From assembly GCA_963746465.1 (NCBI GenBank), contig CAVVAY010000004.1, positions 1 through 64,000 on the forward strand: DNA of 64,000 nt. Direction: 5' to 3'. The translations under genes were made by a program, and so were the position numbers. The notes beneath the pieces were generated by a model. It did no database searches. It worked only from the letters and a program-made list of their open reading frames with translations, and was not told where the DNA came from. Shown piece after piece: positions 43,410-54,609 of the stretch (the first letter of the stretch is position 1; each line of letters begins with the position of its first letter). This DNA comes from CAVVAY01 sp963746465. Lineage in GTDB: Bacteria; Actinomycetota; Actinomycetes; JACCUZ01.

Positions 43410-44312
43410 TCAGAAGTCGCCGCCGCCGAAGTCGCCGCCGCCGAAGTCGCCACCGCCGCCCCAGTCGCCGCCACCGCCGCCCCAGTCGCCGCCGGCGAAG
43501 TCACTGCCACCGCCGTCGCCGCCGCCGCCGTCCCCGTAGTCGCCGCCGCCGTCCCCGTGGCCGCCGCCGCCGTCGCCACCGCTGTCACCGCCACCATCGC
43601 CGGAGGCGTCCTGACCGTCCTGGTAACCGTCGGAGTAGGAGCCGTCGCCGCCGCCGAACCCGCCGGAGAGCATCGAGCCGAGGAACAGGCCGGGCAGCAG
43701 CCCGGACATCGCGAACGGGGAGAAGTAGCCCTGGGCGTAGGGGCTGTAGCCGGGACCGCCCTGCCAGTAGGGGACCCGGCCGGCTCCGGACGGGACCTTG
43801 CGCATGTCCGGCTCGGTGCCCTCACGGACCCGCTCGGCGTCGGCCGGGCAGGCCGGGACCGAGCGGGGCACACCGCCGGGGGGCGCCCAGTCGACGTTCT
43901 CGCTGGAGGGGCCGTGCTGGGGGTTGAAGAAGCAGGGCGGCAGCCGGGTGGGCACCGGCTTGCCGGCCAGCCGGGCCTGCACGCAGGCCACCGCGTAGCG
44001 GCCGTCCTCCAGGATGCCGGTGATGCCGCGGATGTCGTCCGGGCGCTGCACCCGGTCCAGCGCCGCCTTGGCCGCGTCGTAGGAGTCCAGGGCCCGGCGG
44101 TAGTCCTGCCGGGTCGGCTCGTCGAGCTGGCGGCCGGTCGTCTCGTTGCCGAGCAATGTCACGTCCTCGCCGAACCGGGTGACGTCCTCCTCGGCAGCCT
44201 TCTTCACCGACTCGATCGCCACGACCTCGCGTTGCTTCTCCCGGCGCTGCGAACGGGTCGTCACGAAGGCGATCACCAAGCCGATGATCACGAGCAGGAT
44301 GAGCAGGTCCAT
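43410..44312 (-). CDS. Membrane-anchored protein with glycine/aspartate-rich tail
   Basis: 300 residues. An N-terminal transmembrane helix (residues 2-17) is followed by a charged coiled-coil-like stretch (SQRREKQREVVAIESVKKAAEEDVTRFGEDV) and a globular region with ACVQARLAG and CFFNPQHG cysteine sites. The last 85 residues are almost entirely Gly, Asp, Ser and Trp in short repeats ending GGGDFGGGDF. The tail resembles surface or scaffold proteins such as TPM-domain relatives, but I see no TPM fold. It starts 40 bp after the accA stop in the same direction. Confidence 0.75.
   Translation of the reverse strand: MDLLILLVIIGLVIAFVTTRSQRREKQREVVAIESVKKAAEEDVTRFGEDVTLLGNETTGRQLDEPTRQDYRRALDSYDAAKAALDRVQRPDDIRGITGILEDGRYAVACVQARLAGKPVPTRLPPCFFNPQHGPSSENVDWAPPGGVPRSVPACPADAERVREGTEPDMRKVPSGAGRVPYWQGGPGYSPYAQGYFSPFAMSGLLPGLFLGSMLSGGFGGGDGSYSDGYQDGQDASGDGGGDSGGDGGGGHGDGGGDYGDGGGGDGGGSDFAGGDWGGGGGDWGGGGDFGGGDFGGGDF
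43413..43640. repeat. Degenerate tandem repeat encoding the glycine-rich tail
   Basis: Units such as CCGCCGAAGTCG and CCGCCGCCCCAGTCG recur on the plus strand, in frame with the minus-strand gene, encoding GGGDF and GGGGDW repeats. Low-complexity DNA of this kind is prone to length change. Confidence 0.7.
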
Positions 44313-44352
44313 GCCCGGTCAACTCCGTCCCTGGGCGAGCGGTTCCGGCTCG

Positions 44353-46113
44353 CTAGTCCTTGATCTCGCAGATAACTGCGCCGTTGGTCACGGTAGCCCC
44401 GACCTCGGCAGTCAAACCCGTGACGGTGCCCGCCTTGTGCGCGGTGAGCGGCTGCTCCATCTTCATCGCCTCGAGCACCACGACGGGGTCGCCGACCTCG
44501 ACCTGCTGGCCCTCCTCGGCGACAACCTTGACGATGGTGCCCTGCATGGGACTGGTGAGGGCGTCCCCGCTGGCGGCGGCGCCTGCCTTCTTCTTCTTGC
44601 CGCCGGTACGCCGGGTGGGCCGGGCCGGACCGGCAGCCTCGCCGGACGCGCCCAGCCCGGCCGGCAGGACCACCTCGAGCCGACGGCCACCGACCTCGAC
44701 GACGACCCGCTCGCGCTCACCGGGCTCGGCCGCGTCAGCAGCCTCGCCGCTCCACGGTTCGATGGTGTTGTCGAACTCGGTCTCGATCCAGCGGGTGTGG
44801 ATGGTGAACGGCGCGTCGCCGTCGGGTGCGAACGCCTTGTCCGAGACGACCGCCCGGTGGAACGGCAGCACGGTCGGCATGCCGTCGACGACGAACTCGG
44901 CCAGCGCCCGGCGCGACCGCTCGAGCGCCTGCTGCCGGGTCGAGCCGGTGACGATCAGCTTGGCCAGCATCGAGTCGAAGGCACCAACGACCTCGCCGCC
45001 CTCCTCGACGCCCGAGTCGAGCCGGACCCCGGGGCCGGTCGGTGGGCGGAAGGTGCTCACGTGACCGGGTGCCGGCAGGAAGTTGCGGCCGGCGTCCTCG
45101 CCGTTGATCCGGAACTCGAAGGAGTGCCCGCGCAGCTCGGGGTCGCCGTAGCCGAGCTCCTCACCGTCGGCGATGCGGAACATCTCGCGGACCAGGTCGA
45201 TGCCGGTGACCTCCTCCGTCACCGGGTGCTCGACCTGAAGCCGGGTGTTGACCTCGAGGAACGAGATGGTGCCGTCCTGGCCGACGAGGAACTCGCAGGT
45301 GCCGGCGCCGACGTAGCCGGCCTCGGCGAGGATCGCCTTGGACGCCCGGTAGAGCTCGGCGTTCTGCTCGTCGGACAGGAACGGGGCAGGCGCCTCCTCG
45401 ACCAGCTTCTGGTGGCGGCGCTGCAGCGAGCAGTCGCGGGTCGAGACCACGACGACGTTGCCGTGGGTGTCGGCCAGGCACTGGGTCTCGACGTGCCGCG
45501 GCTTGTCCAGGTACTTCTCCACGAAGCACTCGCCACGGCCGAAGGCGCCGACCGCCTCGCGGACCGCCGAGTCGAACAGCTCCGGGATCTCCTCGATGGT
45601 GCGGGCGACCTTCAGGCCGCGGCCGCCACCGCCGTACGCCGCCTTGATCGCGACCGGCACGCCGTGCTCCTTGGCGAACGCCACGACCTCGTCGGCGTCC
45701 TCGACCGGCTCCTTGGTGCCCGCGACCAGCGGGGCGCCAGCCCGCTCGGCGATGTGCCGGGCCTTCACCTTGTCGCCGAGGGAGTCGATCGCGGCCGGCG
45801 GCGGGCCGATCCAGGTGAGCCCGGCGTCGATCACGGCCTGTGCGAAGCCGGCGTTCTCGGCGAGGAAGCCGTAGCCGGGGTGCACGGCATCTGCACCGGC
45901 CTGGGCGGCGGCCTCGAGGATCTTGTCGATCACCAGGTAGGAGTCGCCGGGGGTGCTGCCGCCGAGGGCGAACGCCTCGTCGGCGACCCGGACATGCAGG
46001 GCGTCGCGGTCCGGGTCGGCGTAGACGGCCACGCTGGCGATCCCGGCGTCCTTGCAGGCCCGGGCGATCCGGACGGCGATCTCACCGCGGTTGGCGATCA
46101 GCACCTTGCGCAC
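44353..46113 (-). CDS. accA: Acyl-CoA carboxylase alpha chain (biotin carboxylase plus BCCP)
   Basis: 586 residues. The biotin carboxylase domain (MRKVLIANRGEIAVRIARACKDAG; ATP loop KAAYGGGGRGLKV; EVNTRLQVEHPVTE) occupies about 1-450. An Ala/Lys linker follows, then a C-terminal biotinyl domain with EAMKMEQPL, whose lysine is biotinylated by BirA. It carboxylates biotin for the beta chains encoded at 50.7 and possibly 59.7 kb, supplying malonyl- or methylmalonyl-CoA. GTG 46113 follows GAAGGGG; a minus-strand TAGACT (plus 46144-46149) may be the -10 box. Confidence 0.96.
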   Translation of the reverse strand: MRKVLIANRGEIAVRIARACKDAGIASVAVYADPDRDALHVRVADEAFALGGSTPGDSYLVIDKILEAAAQAGADAVHPGYGFLAENAGFAQAVIDAGLTWIGPPPAAIDSLGDKVKARHIAERAGAPLVAGTKEPVEDADEVVAFAKEHGVPVAIKAAYGGGGRGLKVARTIEEIPELFDSAVREAVGAFGRGECFVEKYLDKPRHVETQCLADTHGNVVVVSTRDCSLQRRHQKLVEEAPAPFLSDEQNAELYRASKAILAEAGYVGAGTCEFLVGQDGTISFLEVNTRLQVEHPVTEEVTGIDLVREMFRIADGEELGYGDPELRGHSFEFRINGEDAGRNFLPAPGHVSTFRPPTGPGVRLDSGVEEGGEVVGAFDSMLAKLIVTGSTRQQALERSRRALAEFVVDGMPTVLPFHRAVVSDKAFAPDGDAPFTIHTRWIETEFDNTIEPWSGEAADAAEPGERERVVVEVGGRRLEVVLPAGLGASGEAAGPARPTRRTGGKKKKAGAAASGDALTSPMQGTIVKVVAEEGQQVEVGDPVVVLEAMKMEQPLTAHKAGTVTGLTAEVGATVTNGAVICEIKD

Positions 46114-46252
46114 GATCGGATCCCCTTCGTCGGCAGCGGACGGAGTCTAGGCGTAGGGCAACGATAGGGAGTTCGCCCGATGTGTCGATCGGCCAGGCGG
46201 AGCACGCTGTCGCAAAAGCCCAGATGGGCACACTCCGTGGGAGGAATCAGAG

Positions 46253-47078
46253 ATGCACAGCGATCAGGCAGACGTCGATCTCAAGGCGCGGCACCGGGCG
46301 ATGTGGGGCAAGGGCGACTACCCGTTGATGGTGGACACGTTCCTGCTCCCCATCGGGCAACGGCTCGCGGAGGCCGCTGGGATCAGCCCTGGCGCGCGAG
46401 GTGCTCGACGTGGCGGCGGGCACGGGCAATGCGTCGATCCCGGCCGCACAGCGCGGCGCGCGCGTGACGGCCAGCGACCTGACACCCGAGCTGCTGGCGG
46501 CGGGATCGCGCCGTCCCGACGCCGAGGGGTTGGACATCGAATGGGCCGAGGCCGACGCTGAGAACCTGCCGTTCGAGGACGAGTCGTTCGACGTGGTCAT
46601 GTCGGCGATCGGCGTGATGTTCGCACCGCACCACCAGGCCGCGGCCGACGAGCTGGTGCGGGTGTGCCGACCGGGCGGGACGGTGGCTCTGCTGAGCTGG
46701 ACCCCGGAGGGCATGCTCGGCGACCTGTTCCGCACGATGAAGCCGTTCGCCCCCCCGCCGCCTCCCGGTGCTCAGCCGCCACCGCTGTGGGGGAGCGAAG
46801 AGCACCTCGCGGCCCTCTTCGGCAACCGGGTCGACTTCCACCACCTCGAGCGCGACACCCTGGAGATCACCGCGTTCGTCCAGCCGCGCGACTACGGCGA
46901 GCACTTCAAGGCGTACTACGGCCCCACGATCGCGGCTCGGGCCAACGCGGTGAAGGAAGGCAGGGAGAGCGAGTTCGACGAGGCACTCGACCAGTTCTGC
47001 GACAAGTGGGACCGCGGGACACCGGGGCAGGGACGGTTCGAGAAGGAGTACCTGATCTCGGTCGGAACCAGACGCTGA
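46253..47078 (+). pseudogene. SAM-dependent methyltransferase, one-base frame disruption
   Basis: The N-terminal part (HSDQADVDLKARHRAMWGKGDYP) reads from ATG 46253, with GGGAGGAAT upstream. The catalytic part (VLDVAAGTGNASIPAAQRG, then ADAENLPFEDESFDVVMSAIGVMF) is in the +1 frame from about 46395. One extra base near 46385-46395 reconciles the two into a class I methyltransferase of about 275 residues. The downstream half is intact to its stop. It is followed by a LuxR-type gene. The indel may be a sequence error; the substrate is unknown. Confidence 0.8.
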
Positions 47079-47154
47079 GCGACCTGGCTGGCGCCGCGCT
47101 CCCTTGTGGGGCGGGGTGGCGCTGGTGATACTCGCAAGCGTGGCGACCGTACGC

Positions 47155-48815
47155 ATGAGTGAGGATGTTCGCGACGGCGCCCGCGCGATGGACCGGGCGG
47201 ACTGGGAGTCGGCGCGGGTGGCCTTCCAGACCGCCTTGGTCGCGGCGGACGAGGGAGGGGAGCAAGGGCCAGCCCGAGGCCCACGAAGGCCTCGGGCTCG
47301 CTTTGTGGTTCCTCGGTCGCGTCGCCGGAAGGCATCTCCGAGCGCGAGAGGGCATACGACGGCTACGTGGCCGCGAAGCGCTGCGACGACGCGGCCCGCG
47401 TGGCGGTCTGGGTCTCCCACCAGCACCTGATCGGCGGGCGCATGTCCGCCGCACGTGGCTGGTTGGAGCGGGCGGCGCGGGCTGTCGAGGGCAGCCCTTC
47501 GTCGAGTCTTGGTCGCGGCTGGGTCGCAGTGGAGCGGGCGCGACACTCGGAGAGCGTGCAGGAGCGGGTCGTCGAGGCGCAGCAGGCGGTGGAGATCGCG
47601 CGCAGCTCGGGTGACGGCGACCTCGAGGTGTTCGCCCTCAGCCTGCTGGGACGGGCGGTCGTGAGCTCCGGGCGGCGGGAGGACGGGCTGCGTCTGCTCG
47701 AGGAGGCGATGGCAGCAGCCTCGTCAGGTCGGGCGCGCAACATGCACACCCTCGCCGAGGCGTACTGCAACCTCATCGAGGGCTGCGCGAGTGCCGGCGA
47801 GTGGGAGCGCGGGGGCGAGTGGTGCGAGCTGGTCAGCGAGTTCGCCAGCAAGAACAACACTGAACCGTTGTTCGGTGCGTGCCGCACGGTCCACGCCAAC
47901 GTCCTGCTGGCCACCGGTCACTGGCCGCAGGCCGAGCACGCGCTGGAGGCCGCACTCGCTGTCCACGCCCGCTTCGTCCCGCAGTTGAGCGCACCGGCCG
48001 TCGCCGCCTTGGCCGAGCTGCGCGTCCTGCAGGGGCGGCTCCTCGACGCGGAGCGACTGCTCCGAGGGCGGGAAGCTGATCCGTCATCGCTGCGCGCCCT
48101 CGCCCTGCTCCGCATCGCGGAAGGGCAGCCTCTGGAGGCGGCCAAACTGCTCGAGCGCGGCCTGCTCGGTACCACGGACAACGCCGTCCACGCCGCTGCA
48201 CTCCTCGCGCCGCTGGTCGACGCGCGGCTCCAGTGCGGTGATCTGGACGGAGCGGAGGCCGCGGCGGAGGAGTTGTCCGCGACGGCAGACGCGACGAGCA
48301 TCCGACTGATCCAGGCGTACGCCGACCTGGCCGCGGCCCGACTGGCTGTCGCCGCGGGACGGCCGCGGGACGCCGCCGAGCCGGCCCGGCTCGCGCTCAC
48401 CGCCTTCAGCAATCTCGCGATGCCGTTCGGCGCTGCTCAGGCGCGCCTGGAACTCGCTCGTGCGCTGGCCGACGAGTCGGTCGGGCTCGCGCGCGACGAG
48501 GCGCGCACCGCGCACGCAACTTTCCAGCAGCTCGGCGCGGCCGGGCGATGGATGCCTCGGCAAGGCTGCTGCGCGACCTCGGCGGCGGGACCGGCCCGCG
48601 GCCGGGCACAGTCGGCATGCTCACGGCCCGTGAGAAGGAGGTGCTCGAGCTCATCGCGTTGGGGATGTCCAACTCACGCATCGGCCGGACTCTCTCGATC
48701 AGCGAGAAGACCGCTGGCCACCACGTGAGCCGCATCCTCGCCAAGCTCGGGGTGCACAACCGGGCCGAGGCGGCGGCTCACGCCGTCCGGCCCGTCGTAC
48801 GAGTGGCAGGTCTGA
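47155..48815 (+). pseudogene. LuxR-type regulator with TPR-like helical domain, frame disrupted
   Basis: Starting at ATG 47155 (SEDVRDGARAMDRADWESARVAFQ), a helical-repeat sensor region of about 470 residues leads to a LuxR HTH (MLTAREKEVLELIALGMSNSRIGRTLSISEKTAGHHV). Three frame changes are needed: +1 near 47260, +1 near 47320 and -1 near 48545. Each corrected junction joins sensible sequence (for example HEGLGLALWFLG to SPEGISERERAYDGY). The real stop is uncertain; TGA at 48813 needs another shift, otherwise the frame runs to 48970. It lies beside the methyltransferase and may regulate it. Confidence 0.75.
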
Positions 48816-49428
48816 CCCGCTCCCGGAGTAGCCGCTCCGCGAAGCTCGAGCAGCGAGCTGCCGACCTCGACGAGCATCCGCCGCAGCAGGGGGAGCGAGA
48901 GCCCGACCACGTTGTGCGGGTCGCCCTCGATGCCGGTCGACGTAGGGACCCCCGAGCCCGTCGATGGTGAAGGCGCCGGCGACGCGCAGCGGCTCGCCGG
49001 TGGCCACGTACGCGTCGATCTCCTCGTCGGACAGCTCGGCGAAGTGCACGGTGGTCGAGGCGACCTCGGCCGCGGACCGGCCGGTGCGGGTGTCGATCAG
49101 GCAGTGACCGGTGCGCAGCACGCCGGTCCGGCCGCGCATCCGGTGCCAGCGCTGCACCGCGTCGGCCGCGTCGGCCGGCTTGCCCAGCGCCTCGCCGTCC
49201 AGGTCGAGGACCGAGTCGCAGCCCAGCACGAGCGCGTCGGTGCGGTCGGCCGCCACGGCGGTCGCCTTGCGGACCGCCAGGGTCAGCGCCACGTCGGCAG
49301 GCGGCCCGGTCACGGTGCTCTCGTCGACGCCGCTGACGACCACGTCCGGGTGACAGCCCGGCCTGGCGAAGCAGGCCGAGCCGGGCGGGAGAGGCCGAGG
49401 CCAGGACGAGCCTGCGGGTGTCGGTCAC
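48674..49428 (-). pseudogene. maf: Maf-type nucleotide pyrophosphatase, frame disrupted
   Basis: Maf/YhdE proteins hydrolyse non-canonical nucleoside triphosphates and affect division. GTG 49428 begins TDTRRLVLASASPARLGLLRQAGL, the classic SASPRR motif. After an extra base near 49355 the protein continues DVVVSGVDESTVTGPPADVALTLAVRKA and LGCDSVLDLDG. Another extra base near 48943 is needed to go from GLGGPYV to GIEGDPHNVVGLSLPLLRRML. Recognisable coding ends near 48840; the literal frame runs to 48674, overlapping the LuxR HTH antisense, so the true 3' end is unresolved. Maf beside acyl-CoA carboxylase genes is a common actinobacterial order. Confidence 0.82.
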
Positions 49429-49526
49429 CGCGTCACCGTAGCCAGCGCGCCCGTTCTGTCCCTCGACGGCCGGGATCTTCGGGCGCACCATCGACTCCGA
49501 CAGGCTCGTCTCCTCCTGGAGGTCGG

Positions 49527-50462
49527 ATGTCCGGTACCCCCGAGGTCGTCGACCTCTACGCCCGCGCCGTCGAGGGCTTCCGCGACGTCGTCGAAAGGTG
49601 CCGGACTCCGCCTGGACGGCGGCGACGCCGTGCGCCGACTGGGACGTGCGAGCCCTGGTCAACCACGTGGTCGGCGAGGACCGCTGGGTCGTGCCGTTGC
49701 TCGAGGGCAAGACGGTCGCCGAGGTCGGCGACGCGCTCGACGGCGACCTGCTGGGCCAGGCACCCGAGGCGGCGGCAGCAACTGCTGGGAAGGCGGCAGT
49801 GGCGGCGCTGGCCGAGCCCGGTGCGACTGCCCGCACGGTCCATCTGTCGTTCGGCGACTTCACCGCCGAGGAGTACGCCTGGCAGGTGCTCGCCGACCAC
49901 GTCGTGCACACCTGGGATCTGGCGGCGGCGATCGGTGCGCCGCGGGAGCTGGACCCGCGGCTGGTCGAGGTGACCACCGGCTGGTGGGACGCTTGGGAGG
50001 AGTCGTACCGCGGGGCGGGGGCGGTAGGGCCGGCGGTGGCGGTCCCACGGGAGGCGTCGCCGCAGGACCGGCTGGTCGCGTCGTTCGGCCGTGATCCGTC
50101 CTGGACGGCGGTGCACGACGTCGTACGCCGGTTCGGTGCCGCGTGGGAGGCGTGGGACATGGAGCTGGCGCTGTCGCTGCTGGCACCGGACGCGGTGTTC
50201 GAGTCGACCGGTCCGGCTCCGGACGGCCGTCGGCTCGAGGGGGTCGATGCCATCAGGGCCGAGTGGCTCGCGAATGGTCGAAGCGACCCGGGACGCGTCG
50301 TTCTCCTTCGAGGAGGCGTTCGTCTCCGGCGACCGGGCGACGGCCCGCTGGCGGTTCGGCTGGACGAACGAGGACGGCTCGGCGGGTCACGTCCGCGGGG
50401 TCGACGTGATCCGGGTCGCCGACGGACGCATCACGGAGAAGTTCTCCTACGTCAAGGGCTGA
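49527..50462 (+). pseudogene. DinB/TIGR03086-type protein fused to a SnoaL-like domain, frame disrupted
   Basis: ATG 49527 with CTGGAGG upstream starts SGTPEVVDLYARAVEGFRDVVE. A missing A in GAAAGG near 49592 shifts the frame to the mycothiol-maleylpyruvate isomerase-like domain (LVNHVVGEDRWVVPLLEGKT; LADHVVHTWDLAAA, with metal-type histidines). A C-terminal SnoaL/NTF2-like domain follows (VVRRFGAAWEAWDMELALSLLAPDAVFESTGP). One extra base near 50270 restores its end (SFEEAFVSGDRATARWRFGWTNEDG). This is a two-domain fusion of about 310 residues, on the opposite strand to the carboxylase genes around it. Confidence 0.75.
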
Positions 50463-50465
50463 CGG

Positions 50466-50671
50466 TCACACCGGCCGGGCCGAGGCGACCCAGCCACCTG
50501 GCCCCGATGCCAGCGGCCGCCGCACGAGACGGGCCGGGTCGTTCCAGGCGGTGCGGGTGGACCTGCTCCGGGCCGCGGCTGGTGCTGTCCGGTTGACGAG
50601 GACGGTCACCAGGGCTGCGAGGTCCTCAGCCGCCGGGTCCCCGCGCACCACCCGCAGCAACGGCGCCTCAC

Positions 50672-50675
<4 letters not shown>
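50466..50675 (-). CDS. accE: Acyl-CoA carboxylase epsilon subunit
   Basis: A 69-residue small subunit (SEAPLLRVVRGDPAAEDLAALVTVLVNR) that in Streptomyces and Mycobacterium stimulates the carboxylase alpha-beta complex. The conserved RVVRGxPxxEELAAL core is clear. GTG 50675 overlaps the pccB stop by GTGA, so it is coupled to the beta chain. Confidence 0.9.
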
Positions 50676-52300
<1,625 letters not shown>

Positions 52301-52334
52301 CCCGGCAGCGTACTGAGTGCTGCCTGCCCGGCTG

Positions 52335-53660
52335 TCAGCGCCGAGAGCTGATCATGACCGGAACGACGCCGACGCGGACCTTGGTGCCCGCGTGGGCACT
52401 GCTGACCGCCGCGCTCCAGGTCGTGACGGAGCTGGTGCGAACAGGTGCCTTCACGGTGGTGGATCGGGTCGGGTTCCATACGATCCGCCGGATCTGTGTC
52501 GCGGTCGTGAAGGTGCAGGTCCAGGTGTTCGTCTTGGCCCGTGTACAGCCCACCGGACGGGCGCCCAGCAGCCACCTGCGAGAGGTGCCGAAGGCCCGTC
52601 CGGCCGGGGTGAGCGTGATCCGGTCGGCCTCGACCAGCGGCGTGTTGGACGTCCCGAGCAGGTCCCACGAGTACCAGTAGACGCGGCTGACCCCGCTCGC
52701 CGCATTGAGCACGAACGTCCGCATCAGGTTGCCGACCTGGCGCTCGGTGGAGATCGGGATGGCCAGGCCGGCCCCGGGTCCGCCGAGCATGCCGTAGTTC
52801 ACCTCGGTGTTCCAGATGGGCTTGACCACCTTCTTCGTGGCAAGAATCTTGCGCACCGAGCCGAGAAGGGCCATCGACGCCTCTGGGGAGCCGTTCGCCA
52901 TCGGGTAGAGCTGGAAGGACAGCGCGTCGACGTATGCGCTCACGTTCCTCTTGGCGACTCGCTGCGAGTAGAACGACTTGATCCAGGCCTGCTGGCTGCT
53001 CAGCCGGGTCACCAAGGCCGGCGCCACTAGGCGGGCCGACGGGTCGACGGCGCGCAGGGCGCTGCGTGTCCAGGCGGTCAGCGTGGCCATCTGCTTGGCC
53101 GTCCCCGTCCAGTAGCCGATGACGTTGGCCTCGTTCCACACCTGGAACTGCGCCACGTGGCCCCACACAGTCAGGTTGCGCCGGGCGGTTTCCTGCACAT
53201 AGCGAACCCACGCGGCCTGGGTGGGCATTGCCGAAGCCCCGAGGCCGTAGCTGCCCAGGGCCGTCGGGTGAGTGGAGTGGAAGACAGGAGTTTGTCCGAG
53301 CACGAGCAGCACTGAGGCGCCGTTCGCCCTTGCCTTGGCCATCAGCGCGTCAGATCGCGTCCAGTCGAATACGCCGTCCGCGACCTCCACCTCGTTCCAA
53401 GCGATCCCGTTGTCCCACAGCCGCACCGAGCCGACCGGTCCCTGCGGCCAGCCGATCGGGCCGTCGGCGTGCAGGCCCAGGTGGTGCGACCCGAAGAACT
53501 CCGCGCCGATGGGAGCCTGCGCCGCTGGCCGCTCGGGCTTGGCGCTGGCGGCACCGGCCGGGAGCAGGGTGGTTGCGGCCGCGACCACCACGACTCCGGC
53601 AACCAGACGAGTGAGACGAGTGGCAGGCCGACAGCTGCGGCGGTAGGTCATGATGTGCAT
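52335..53660 (-). CDS. Secreted clan GH-A (GH39-like) glycoside hydrolase
   Basis: About 441 residues. The signal peptide (MTYRRSCRPATRLTRLVAG, hydrophobic core to ASA) is followed by a TIM barrel: EFFGSHHLGLHADG, SVRLWDNGIAWNEVE, the acid/base motif FQVWNEANVIGYW (Glu near 175) and the nucleophile motif IWNTEVNYG (Glu near 286). A C-terminal 70-residue beta module has a Cys pair. Codon use is somewhat less GC-biased than the flanking carboxylase gene. Its position between birA and pccB suggests an insertion. The glycan substrate is unknown. ATG 53651 or 53702 are alternatives. Confidence 0.85.
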   Translation of the reverse strand: MHIMTYRRSCRPATRLTRLVAGVVVVAAATTLLPAGAASAKPERPAAQAPIGAEFFGSHHLGLHADGPIGWPQGPVGSVRLWDNGIAWNEVEVADGVFDWTRSDALMAKARANGASVLLVLGQTPVFHSTHPTALGSYGLGASAMPTQAAWVRYVQETARRNLTVWGHVAQFQVWNEANVIGYWTGTAKQMATLTAWTRSALRAVDPSARLVAPALVTRLSSQQAWIKSFYSQRVAKRNVSAYVDALSFQLYPMANGSPEASMALLGSVRKILATKKVVKPIWNTEVNYGMLGGPGAGLAIPISTERQVGNLMRTFVLNAASGVSRVYWYSWDLLGTSNTPLVEADRITLTPAGRAFGTSRRWLLGARPVGCTRAKTNTWTCTFTTATQIRRIVWNPTRSTTVKAPVRTSSVTTWSAAVSSAHAGTKVRVGVVPVMISSRR

Positions 53661-53774
53661 CCCCGGGTCGGCGGCCACCGCCCGCGACATGGCGGACGTC
53701 ATGATGGCTTCATCGACCGCCCGCGCAATCGAATTGACTGTCGAAGGCTCCCAACCGCCAATGTTTGCCTCATC

Positions 53775-54583
53775 GTGACCAGCCCCTGGCGTGACCTCGA
53801 TCGACCGCCGTTGCGCGAGGCGGCGCTGCGTTCGGCGCTGCTGGTGACGGAGGGCGCTCTGGACCGTCTGACGGTGCGCGAGAGACCGGGTCGACCAACG
53901 CGGACGTGGCGCGGCCGCCCGTGCCGGCGCCGCGAGGGCCTGGTCGTCGTAGCCGAGCTGCAGACGCGCCGGGCGCGGCCGGGCTGACCGGGTCTGGCAG
54001 GCGCCGCTGCGCTCCGGCCTCGGCTGTCTCGGTACTGCTGCGACCGCCGTTCTCGCGCGACACCTGGGGATGGCTGCCGCTGCTCGCCGGGCTGTCGGTG
54101 TCGACCCCGCTCGCCGCGATGAGCGAGCTGGACATCGGCCTGAAATGGCCCAACGACGTGCTGGTGGGGGAGCGCAAGCTGGCCGGGCTGCTCGCCGAGG
54201 TGGTGGACGACGCGGTCGTGGTCGGCATCGGTCTGAACGTCTCGCTGCGCAGCGACGAGCTGCCGGTGCCGACGGCCACCTCGCTGGCGATCGAAGCCTC
54301 CAAGGTCACCGACCGCGAGCCGGTGCTGCGCGCCGTGCTGCGCGACCTCGACCGCCGCTACCGCGCCCTGGTCGCGGCCGGCGGCGACGCGCAGCGTTGC
54401 GGGCTGCTCGACGCCTACCGCGCGGCCTGTACGACGGTGGGCCGGCAGGTGCGCGTCACGCTGCCCGGTGACCAGGTGCTCGAAGGGACCGCCGTGGACG
54501 TCGACCGGGCCGGTCGGCTCGTCGTCGACGCTGCTGATGGCCGACATGCGTTGGCCGCCGGCGACGTCGTTCACGTGCGGTAG
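53775..54583 (+). pseudogene. birA: Biotin-protein ligase BirA, with several single-base frame disruptions
   Basis: BirA attaches biotin to the accA-encoded BCCP domain. GTG 53775 begins TSPWRDLDRPPLREAALRSALL. Five single-base changes are needed between about 53885 and 54025: losses near 53887, 53914 and 53934, and gains near 53966 and 54022. The corrected product reads ETGSTNADVARAARAG, then EGLVVVAELQTAGRGRADRVW (the biotin/ATP GRGR motif) and VSVLLRPPF. From there the frame is intact through LKWPNDVLVGERKLAGLL to the C-terminal SH3-like cap. BirA is essential where such carboxylases are needed, so sequence error is more likely than decay. Confidence 0.85.
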
Positions 54584-54609
54584 CCCCCGGGGGCTGGCAC
54601 CATCGGGCC

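Noticed and set aside
43413..43640. A CRISPR-like array of short repeats.
   Set aside because: The repeats are in frame with a glycine-rich coding region, have no unique spacers of constant length, and no cas gene is near.
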